Below are positions 1 through 5,523 of a stretch of 9,445 bases of DNA, piece after piece. The stretch comes from an uncultured Clostridia bacterium (GTDB lineage Bacteria; Bacillota; Clostridia; Oscillospirales; Acutalibacteraceae). The first letter of the stretch is position 1. Every line of letters starts with the position of its first letter. Position numbers and translations under genes: made by a program. The notes under the pieces are model-generated. The model saw only the letters and a list, made by a program, of their open reading frames with translations, did no database searches and had not been told where the DNA came from. The stretch lies in NCBI GenBank assembly GCA_944384865.1, contig CALWVC010000047.1:1-9445 (forward strand), given 5' to 3'.

Positions 1-624
1 GGGCATGTGCATGACACACCGATGACAGAGCCTGCGTCACAGCAAACAGCATTATCGGTTCCGGATTTTCGTTACGTTGGGCAGGCTTTTGGAACCTATA
101 TTTTGCTGGAAATGCAGGACAAGCTGGTGCTGATTGACAAACATGCCGCCCATGAACGGATTTTATTTGAACAGATTCGGCAAACGACACATTCTGTACC
201 GCAAATGCTGTTATCGCCGGTGATTGTACAGCTGGGCGCCGAGGAATATGATGCATTGCTTTCCAAAACTGAAGAGCTGGGCGCATTCGGTTTTGAAATT
301 GAAGATTACGGCGGAAAAGCGGTGATCGTGCGCGGTGTGCCGATGGAGTTGGATGCTGAAGATATCCGACAATTGATCTATGAAATTGCGGGCAAAATTA
401 CAGATCAATATACCGATTTTTCACCGGAGTTTTCCGATTGGTTATATCATTCCGTTGCCTGCCGCGCGGCAGTAAAAGCAGGTGATGGATCCAGTGCATA
501 TGAGTTGACCAAGTTGGCCGAACAGGTGCTCACGGATCCGCGAATTCGCCGGTGTCCACACGGACGTCCGGTGTTAGCGGAACTTTCCAAAGACGAGATT
601 AAACGTCGGTTTTCCAGAACATGA
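1..624 (+). CDS. mutL: DNA mismatch repair protein MutL, C-terminal part (5' truncated by window edge)
   Basis: MutL links MutS mismatch recognition to strand incision and repair. The frame is open from base 1, so the N-terminal ATPase (GHKL) region lies outside; only the end of the linker and the C-terminal dimerisation/endonuclease domain are present. Visible motifs are DKHAAHERILFE (bases 136-171), which fits the metal-binding endonuclease motif DQHA-x2-E-x4-E with Q replaced by K; ACRAAVKAGD (457-486), matching the conserved cysteine motif; and CPHGRP (553-570), the C-terminal zinc-site motif. Together these indicate a nicking-type MutL, as in bacteria without MutH. The stop overlaps the miaA start as ATGA, so the two are probably translationally coupled; mutL-miaA adjacency is common in bacteria. 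The internal ATG at base 7 is not the true start, because the linker continues upstream. The identification is firm; endonuclease activity is inferred from motifs. Confidence 0.95.
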   Translation, partial: GHVHDTPMTEPASQQTALSVPDFRYVGQAFGTYILLEMQDKLVLIDKHAAHERILFEQIRQTTHSVPQMLLSPVIVQLGAEEYDALLSKTEELGAFGFEIEDYGGKAVIVRGVPMELDAEDIRQLIYEIAGKITDQYTDFSPEFSDWLYHSVACRAAVKAGDGSSAYELTKLAEQVLTDPRIRRCPHGRPVLAELSKDEIKRRFSRT

Positions 625-1577
625 ACAAGATTCGGATTATAGTGATTGCAGGGCCGACTGCTTCAGGGAAGACGGCGCTGGGTGTGGAATTGGCAAAACG
701 GTTTAACGGAGAGATTGTTTCCGGAGATTCCATGCAGATTTATCGGGAGCTGTCTGTTTCCACCGCCAAACCGACGGCGTTGGAGATGCAAGGTGTGCCG
801 CATCATTTGCTGAATATCCGTTCGGTGCGGCAATCTTATTCAGTAGCGGATTTTGTTCAGGATGCAGGCGCGGCTATTCAACAAATTGTGGCTGGCGGGC
901 GGTTGCCGTTTTTAGTCGGCGGCACCGGACTGTATATGGATGCATTGATACAAAATCTTGACTTTTCACAACAGAACCGGGACGAAAGCCTGCGCCTGCG
1001 TTTGGCCGAGCAGGCGCAGATACACGGAGAAGCATATATGTATGCGCAACTGCAAAAAATCGATCCCCAGAGCGCTGCGCAGATCCACCCGCATAACCAC
1101 AAGCGGGTATTGCGCGCTTTGGAAATGTATTATGCCACCGGGCAGACCAAGACCCGGCAGATGGAACAGTCCAGATTAAACCAGAGTCCATACCGGCCGC
1201 TGTATATTGGGCTGCGCTTTTCCGACCGGCAGGCGTTATACGACCGGATCAACCGGCGGGTGGAGCAGATGCTGCAAAACGGGTTGGTAGAGGAAGCTCG
1301 GATGTTTTATACGTCTGATCCCTGCGCTACAGCGTTGGGCGCTATTGGCTGTAAAGAGCTCAAACCCTATCTGGACGGCGAGGACACCCTGGAACACTGT
1401 GTACAGACGCTGCAAACGCAGACCCGCCGATATGCAAAACGGCAGATTACCTGGTTTGCCCGCAATCCACAAATGCATTGGCTGTCAGCAGACATGCCGG
1501 ATACGACGGAGCGTGCGGCTGAACTGATTCGGCAATTTTTACAGGAGGATACAGAACATGAAAAGCAAAGCCTCTAA
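621..1577 (+). CDS. miaA: tRNA dimethylallyltransferase MiaA
   Basis: MiaA transfers a dimethylallyl group from DMAPP to N6 of A37 in tRNAs reading UNN codons, which stabilises codon-anticodon pairing. At 318 residues it is of normal length. The P-loop GPTASGKT is at residues 11-18, the catalytic-Asp motif GDSMQIY at 35-41, and GGTGLY at 100-105. A variant IGCKE (usually IGYKE) is at 242-246, followed by the conserved TRRYAKRQITWF stretch near the C-terminus. The ATG overlaps the mutL stop by four bases and has no clear Shine-Dalgarno sequence upstream, so translation probably depends on ribosomes finishing mutL. The 3' end overlaps the next gene by 20 bases in another frame. In many bacteria hfq follows miaA; here it does not. 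Function is assigned with high confidence. Confidence 0.97.
   Translation: MNKIRIIVIAGPTASGKTALGVELAKRFNGEIVSGDSMQIYRELSVSTAKPTALEMQGVPHHLLNIRSVRQSYSVADFVQDAGAAIQQIVAGGRLPFLVGGTGLYMDALIQNLDFSQQNRDESLRLRLAEQAQIHGEAYMYAQLQKIDPQSAAQIHPHNHKRVLRALEMYYATGQTKTRQMEQSRLNQSPYRPLYIGLRFSDRQALYDRINRRVEQMLQNGLVEEARMFYTSDPCATALGAIGCKELKPYLDGEDTLEHCVQTLQTQTRRYAKRQITWFARNPQMHWLSADMPDTTERAAELIRQFLQEDTEHEKQSL
1543..1548 (+). promoter_or_regulatory. Ribosome binding site of the HlyD-like gene, located inside miaA
   Basis: AGGAGG, nine bases before the ATG at 1558. It is one of the strongest Shine-Dalgarno matches in the window and lies wholly within miaA coding sequence. It fixes the start of the membrane protein despite the 20-base overlap, and suggests independent initiation on the shared mRNA rather than simple coupling. 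Confidence 0.8.
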
Positions 1578-2739
1578 AATTTTATTGTCGGTTTTCGGTT
1601 TCATTTTGATCGCATTTGTGTTATATCAGGCCTGTAGTTCCTGGTTTGACGATAAAACCTATTGTGTTGCACAGCAGGTAACGGTAAATGACACCATAGA
1701 GGCACAGGGCATTATCATCCGTCGTGAGACGATTTTGCAAAAACAGTCGGCCGGTATACAGCTTTACAGTGTTTCAAACGGGAGCCGTGTTGCACAAAAT
1801 GCAACTGTTTTAGAATATTTTGAAAACGATGAAGATGTGCAGCTGCGCACCGAAATCAATGCGTTGCAGCAGAAAATCGCGGCATTGCAGACATTGGATG
1901 ATCAAAATAAAATCGCAACAGCAGACATGGATACCAACGGTACATTATTAAAGAACACGGTGTTGGACTTACAGGATCAAATTTGCAGTCAATCTTTTTC
2001 CCAATTGGACGATACCCAGGAACAGCTGCTGTATTTACTGAACCAGCGACAGTTGGCCACCGGCCAAGTTGCGGATTTTTCCGCGCAGATTCAGGAATAT
2101 GCAGCACAGCTGGAAACACTGCAACAACAGTACAGAGGCCGTATCGATTTTGTACAAAGTCCCAGCGCCGGATATTTTGTAAACGAAGCAGACGGTTATG
2201 AAACGGCCCTTTCTTATGAAAATGCAACACAGTTGCAGGTGTCGGATCTTGAAAATGTGCAGCCGAAACAAATACCGTCTGATTGCATCGGCAAAGTTAT
2301 CACCGATATCAAATGGTATCTGGCAGCAGTGGTAAATGCAGATCAGGTGCATGAATTGACAGAGGGCGACGTGCTGGATGTGCAGTTACCGCTGACCGCT
2401 GCATCACAGGTTCAGATGACAGTGGAAGCAATTAACAGCGACGATGCTTCCGGCAAAGCGGCGATCATTTTATCCTGTTCCAATATGAACAGTCAGCTGT
2501 GCTCTGCGCGTCTGCAGACAGTACAACTGGTTATGGGCAGCTATACCGGTCTGAAAATCGATGCAGAGGCAGTGCGCATCGTAGACGGACAAAAAGGCGT
2601 TTATGTCCAAAGCGGCGCAGTAACAAAATTCTATAATGTAGACATCAGTTATTATGGAGACGGTTTTGTAATTGTTGATTCCAATAACGGTAATAATGAG
2701 TTGAAAATTTATGACGACGTCATCATAGGAAAAGTTTAA
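1558..2739 (+). CDS. HlyD-like membrane-fusion-type protein, single-pass membrane anchor
   Basis: This 393-residue protein has one N-terminal hydrophobic segment (about residues 8-25) after a short lysine-rich start, which predicts a cytoplasmic N-terminus and an extracellular body. Its order resembles membrane-fusion adaptors: a first lipoyl-like half (about 50-90, with IIIRRE and SNGSRVAQN); a Gln/Leu-rich helical, probably coiled-coil region (95-195) broken near 115-130; a second lipoyl-like half beginning SPSAGYFVNEADGYE (201-215); then a beta-rich C-terminal part containing GLKIDAEAVRI and GVYV (331-350). In Gram-positives such proteins usually partner an ABC transporter, but no transporter or outer-membrane component is encoded here. 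Related proteins sit before yggS/sepF in other Clostridia, as I recall. A role in envelope assembly or export during division is speculation. The LYQAC at 22-26 does not make a good lipobox. Fold assignment is moderately secure, function unknown. Confidence 0.75.
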   Translation: MKSKASKILLSVFGFILIAFVLYQACSSWFDDKTYCVAQQVTVNDTIEAQGIIIRRETILQKQSAGIQLYSVSNGSRVAQNATVLEYFENDEDVQLRTEINALQQKIAALQTLDDQNKIATADMDTNGTLLKNTVLDLQDQICSQSFSQLDDTQEQLLYLLNQRQLATGQVADFSAQIQEYAAQLETLQQQYRGRIDFVQSPSAGYFVNEADGYETALSYENATQLQVSDLENVQPKQIPSDCIGKVITDIKWYLAAVVNADQVHELTEGDVLDVQLPLTAASQVQMTVEAINSDDASGKAAIILSCSNMNSQLCSARLQTVQLVMGSYTGLKIDAEAVRIVDGQKGVYVQSGAVTKFYNVDISYYGDGFVIVDSNNGNNELKIYDDVIIGKV

Positions 2740-2753
2740 TTTTCGTGTTACGC

Positions 2754-2763
2754 AGAAAGGAAG
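2754..2763 (+). promoter_or_regulatory. Ribosome binding site of yggS, long spacing
   Basis: AGAAAGGAAG in the 36-base gap after the HlyD-like gene, the widest gap in the window. It ends 12 bases before the ATG at 2776, which is longer than the usual 5-10. No nearer start codon is in frame, so the ATG stands. Initiation may be only moderate. Confidence 0.6.
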
Positions 2764-2775
2764 CGGTAGAAACGT

Positions 2776-3495
2776 ATGGATGCATATTTAGAAAACCGGT
2801 GTAAGGTGTTTGACGAAAATTATAAAAGGGTATTAGAACGTTTTCATGAGGCTGCAGTGAAATCAGGCAGACAGCCATCAGAAATCACATTGCTGGCGGC
2901 AACTAAAACGGTAGAGCCTGCGGTGATTAATCATGCATATCAGCAGGGCATTCGAGTGATGGGTGAAAACCGGGTGCAGGAATTTTTGTCCAAAGAGGAG
3001 CAGTTGGAGCCGGGTCTACGTCGGCAGTTTATCGGGACACTGCAGACCAATAAAGTTCGGCAGATCGTTGGCAAAGTGGAATTGATTCAATCGGTGGACT
3101 CGTTAAAACTGGCGCATGAGATCGCCAGACAAAGTCTGATGCGGTCTATTGTTACAGACGTGCTGGTTGAGATCAATATTGGAAATGAAGAGGCAAAAAG
3201 TGGAATCGATGCTGCTGCCTTGCCGGCGTTTTTGGAGCAACTGGCAGAGATTTCCGGTATTCGGGTGCGCGGATTGATGACGCTTGGTCCATTGCACTTG
3301 TCAAACGATAAAAAATTGCAGGTTTTTGAGAAAATGCAGAAACTGTTTATTGACAATAAGGCTAAAAAAGTGGATAATATATTTATGGATATTTTATCAA
3401 TGGGCATGTCAGGTGATTTCGACATTGCTATTCTTGCCGGTTCCAATATGGTGCGGGTGGGAACCGCTCTGTTTGGAGCGAGACAATATCAGTAA
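2776..3495 (+). CDS. yggS: YggS/YlmE-family pyridoxal phosphate homeostasis protein
   Basis: This is a PLP-binding, alanine-racemase-fold (type III) protein of the COG0325 family, which buffers free pyridoxal phosphate and affects amino-acid and vitamin B6 balance; no catalytic reaction is established for the family. The length of 239 residues is typical. Lys44 in LLAATKTV is the expected Schiff-base lysine. Other family signatures are GENRVQEF (63-70), FIGTLQTNK (85-93), the SVDS strand (106-109), VEINIGNEEAKSG (131-143), LMTLGPL (167-173) and the phosphate-binding end LSMGMSGDFDIAI (207-219) with MVRVGTALFG (225-234). Its location directly before sepF is conserved across Firmicutes (ylmE-ylmF), although the link to division is not understood. 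The variable stretch at residues 190-204 carries a promoter-like sequence at DNA level. The family assignment is firm. Confidence 0.95.
   Translation: MDAYLENRCKVFDENYKRVLERFHEAAVKSGRQPSEITLLAATKTVEPAVINHAYQQGIRVMGENRVQEFLSKEEQLEPGLRRQFIGTLQTNKVRQIVGKVELIQSVDSLKLAHEIARQSLMRSIVTDVLVEINIGNEEAKSGIDAAALPAFLEQLAEISGIRVRGLMTLGPLHLSNDKKLQVFEKMQKLFIDNKAKKVDNIFMDILSMGMSGDFDIAILAGSNMVRVGTALFGARQYQ
3350..3378 (+). promoter_or_regulatory. Candidate internal sigma-A-type promoter upstream of sepF
   Basis: TTGACA (3350-3355, a perfect -35 hexamer), a 17-base spacer, and GATAAT (3373-3378, five of six matches to TATAAT). The surroundings are A/T-rich. A start site would fall near 3384-3387, about 125-128 bases before the sepF ATG. 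The element lies inside yggS, at a family-variable part of that protein. It could drive sepF, ylmH, divIVA and ileS separately from the upstream genes. This rests on sequence match alone; no transcript data are available. Confidence 0.5.
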
Positions 3496-3511
3496 TTAGG
3501 AGTGTTGAGAA

Positions 3512-3997
3512 ATGGGCTTTATGGATAAGATCAGAGACATGATGACCAACGTGCAGGATGAAGACGATTATTCGGACACCGAAGAAATGAACTTCGACGG
3601 TCACAGAGATGATTATGAATATTATGAAGATCGTCGTTCCTCTGCCGCGGCGCAGCCGGCACATGCTTCTCAGAATTCTTCTGATAAAAGAAACAAGGTG
3701 GTTAATATTCATGCTACCACCCAGTTGCAGGTGGTGTTGGTCAAGCCGGAATCATTTCAGGATGCTACGGCTATTGCCGATCACCTGAATAATAAGCGAA
3801 CTGTGGTTTTGAATTTGGAATCTACCAATCGGGAAGTTTCCCGCCGTCTGGTGGATTTTCTCAGCGGCGTCGCTTATGCCAATCGCGGTCAGCTTAAAAG
3901 AGTGGCGAACAGCACATTTATTATTACGCCATTTAATGTTGACATTATGGGCGATGTGTTGTTGGACGAGTTGGAAAACAGCGGTATGTATATCTAA
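3512..3997 (+). CDS. sepF: Cell division protein SepF (FtsZ membrane anchor)
   Basis: SepF binds the FtsZ C-terminus, polymerises on the inner membrane face and aligns FtsZ filaments at the septum. The 161-residue protein has the expected plan. A short N-terminal amphipathic membrane-targeting helix begins MGFMDKIRDMM. An acidic, tyrosine-rich flexible linker follows (about 15-60, including DDYEYYED), and then the conserved SepF core (about 63-150) with RRLVDFLSGVAYANRG (111-126) and the terminal FIITPFNVDI strand (136-145). AGGAG at 3498-3502 is nine bases before the ATG. The gene follows yggS by 16 bases, and its stop overlaps the ylmH start by one base (TAATG). The usual next gene ylmG (yggT) is missing. 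Identification is secure from sequence and neighbourhood. Confidence 0.95.
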   Translation: MGFMDKIRDMMTNVQDEDDYSDTEEMNFDGHRDDYEYYEDRRSSAAAQPAHASQNSSDKRNKVVNIHATTQLQVVLVKPESFQDATAIADHLNNKRTVVLNLESTNREVSRRLVDFLSGVAYANRGQLKRVANSTFIITPFNVDIMGDVLLDELENSGMYI

Positions 3998-4740
3998 TGG
4001 AAGATGCAGCTCGGTTGTTGGACGCCCGGATTTTGGACGCATGCGCCGCTGCAGAGCAAAAGGATGTACCGCGGTTTGTAGGCTTTTTAAACGAGTTTGA
4101 ACAGGCGCAGGCATTGCGCACTGTGCAAAAAGCTGGGTTCCGTTGTCGATTGTGGGGCGGCTACGCCCAAGCAGAACGCAGAATTTTTGCGGCGCTGCCA
4201 TCCTGGGCGACAGAAGATTTTTCCGATTTTCCGATTCAGGCGGTAACTGTTCATTACAAACCGATTTTCCAATTAACACACCGGGATTTTCTGGGCGCGT
4301 TGATGGCGCTGGGAATCGTCCGGGAAAAAGTAGGCGATATCCTGGTTGCAGACGGCTATGCTGTGGTGTTTTTACATCGTGACATTTTAGAATATGTGTG
4401 CGCCCAGCTGAAAAAAGTTGGTGCAGTCGGTGTGCAATTGACGGTCGGATGGGATCCTGCTCCTTTTACCGCCCGATTTGAAGACATCCGGACCACTGTT
4501 GCCTCTGCGCGACTGGATTGTGTTGTGGCCGCTTTATTGCATACCAGCAGAGAAAAGGCTGCAGCGTTGATTCGCGGGTCTTCTGTGCTGATAAACAGTT
4601 GTGTTTGCATAGATGTATCCAAACGGATTGGTGCAGAAACGGTGCTGACGGTGTCGAAAATCGGAAAGTTTATTATAGATGATGTCAGCGGACAGACAAA
4701 AAAAGGAAGAGTCGTGCTGTTAGCGCGAAAAAAGATATAA
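3997..4740 (+). CDS. ylmH: YlmH-family S4-domain RNA-binding protein
   Basis: This is a 247-residue member of the YlmH family. The N-terminal part carries the family motifs WGGYAQAERR (53-62) and LTHRDFLGALMALGIVRE (93-110), then GDILV (113-117). The C-terminal S4 RNA-binding domain spans about 168-235 (SARLDCVVAAL, SREKAAALI, then KKGR). In B. subtilis, YlmH has been reported to bind the 50S subunit and to substitute for RqcP in ribosome-associated quality control, where nascent chains on stalled subunits receive alanine tails; that role here is by homology only. The ATG overlaps the sepF stop by one base and has no clear Shine-Dalgarno sequence, so stop-restart translation after sepF is likely. 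Its place between sepF and divIVA is the normal one for Firmicutes. Confidence 0.93.
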   Translation: MEDAARLLDARILDACAAAEQKDVPRFVGFLNEFEQAQALRTVQKAGFRCRLWGGYAQAERRIFAALPSWATEDFSDFPIQAVTVHYKPIFQLTHRDFLGALMALGIVREKVGDILVADGYAVVFLHRDILEYVCAQLKKVGAVGVQLTVGWDPAPFTARFEDIRTTVASARLDCVVAALLHTSREKAAALIRGSSVLINSCVCIDVSKRIGAETVLTVSKIGKFIIDDVSGQTKKGRVVLLARKKI

Positions 4741-4764
4741 TCAAACTGAAAGGAAGTTTGTCGG

Positions 4765-5502
4765 ATGCTTACACCGGATCAAATCAGAACATATGAATTT
4801 CAGAAAGCCGGCATGAGTGGTTATAAAGCCGTAGATGTAGATTATTTTCTGGAGGAAGTAGCAAATGATTTTGCCGCGCTTTGCGATCAGCGGGATGAGT
4901 TGATTCAGAAAATTCAGATTCTGGCGGATAATATCGAAGAATACCGGGCCACAGAGGATTCGGTGAAATCGGCAATTTTAAACGCCCAGAAAACAGGCGA
5001 CGCCATTTTACGGGAATCCAAGCAAAAAGCAGACGATTATTATAACGAAAAGATTTCGCAGGCGGATCGAGATGCGGCTGAAGCCAAAGAATCCACTGAA
5101 AAAATGGTACATGAGGCGACAGTACAGGCGCAGGAACTGGTGGATTCGGCGACGATGAAAGCCAAACAGATTCTGTCGCAGGCGGAAGAAAAAGCAGCAA
5201 ATATTGAAAAAGACGCTGAGAAAAAAATCACCAAGCAGATTATTACATATAATTATTTGAAAGATGAAATCGAAGCGTTTAAAAATCGAGTTTCGGAGAA
5301 TATTCATAAACAGTTGGATTTGTTATCACAAATTCCGCGCGAAAATAAAAATATTGAGAAACGTGCGACGGAACAGCAGGCGCAGGATACGCAAACCGCT
5401 CAATCAGAGCAGGAGACATCGTTGCAGACAGAGCCTTCGGCGTCGACCGTTGATAATTCTGAACCGCAGCAACCGATTTCCGGAACTCAGATCACTTTAT
5501 AA
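4765..5502 (+). CDS. divIVA: DivIVA-domain cell division/polarity scaffold protein
   Basis: DivIVA binds negatively curved membrane at septa and poles and recruits partner proteins. The N-terminal domain begins MLTPDQIRTYEF and contains SGYKAVDVDYFLEEV (18-32), the family signature. A long, highly charged Lys/Glu/Ala-rich coiled coil runs from about residue 33 to 188. The tail (about 195-245) is rich in Gln, Ser, Thr and Glu, and is probably disordered. At 245 residues it is longer than B. subtilis DivIVA, the excess being mainly in the tail. The membrane-contact loop has GMS where B. subtilis has the Phe17-Arg18 pair. AAGGA at 4750-4754, ten bases before the ATG, supports the start. It sits 24 bases after ylmH and 21 before ileS. 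Family membership is clear; partner proteins cannot be inferred. Confidence 0.93.
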   Translation: MLTPDQIRTYEFQKAGMSGYKAVDVDYFLEEVANDFAALCDQRDELIQKIQILADNIEEYRATEDSVKSAILNAQKTGDAILRESKQKADDYYNEKISQADRDAAEAKESTEKMVHEATVQAQELVDSATMKAKQILSQAEEKAANIEKDAEKKITKQIITYNYLKDEIEAFKNRVSENIHKQLDLLSQIPRENKNIEKRATEQQAQDTQTAQSEQETSLQTEPSASTVDNSEPQQPISGTQITL

Positions 5503-5523
5503 GATACAAGGAGAATTATACAC

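Noticed and set aside
459..472. Perfect 14-base palindrome CTGCCGCGCGGCAG, a possible protein-binding site or hairpin.
   Set aside because: It encodes the conserved ACRAAV motif of MutL and has no loop or T-run; chance with alanine/arginine codons explains it.
533..549. Back-to-back palindromes CGGATCCG and GCGAATTCGC, which contain BamHI and EcoRI sites and look like a cloning linker.
   Set aside because: They encode TDPRIRR just before the conserved CPHGRP of MutL, in an unbroken frame that fits the family, so they are genuine coding sequence.
1621..1638. Possible lipobox (LYQAC) at the end of the hydrophobic segment of the HlyD-like protein.
   Set aside because: Tyr and Gln at positions -3 and -2 do not fit the [LVI][ASTVI][GAS]C consensus; a plain membrane anchor is more likely.
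2632..2637. TATAAT hexamer near the end of the HlyD-like gene, a possible promoter for yggS.
   Set aside because: No -35-like sequence lies 16-18 bases upstream and there is no extended -10 TG.
3752..4279. Long antisense open frame across sepF/ylmH (175 codons), and similar antisense frames elsewhere.
   Set aside because: They oppose well-supported conserved genes and their translations resemble no family I recognise.
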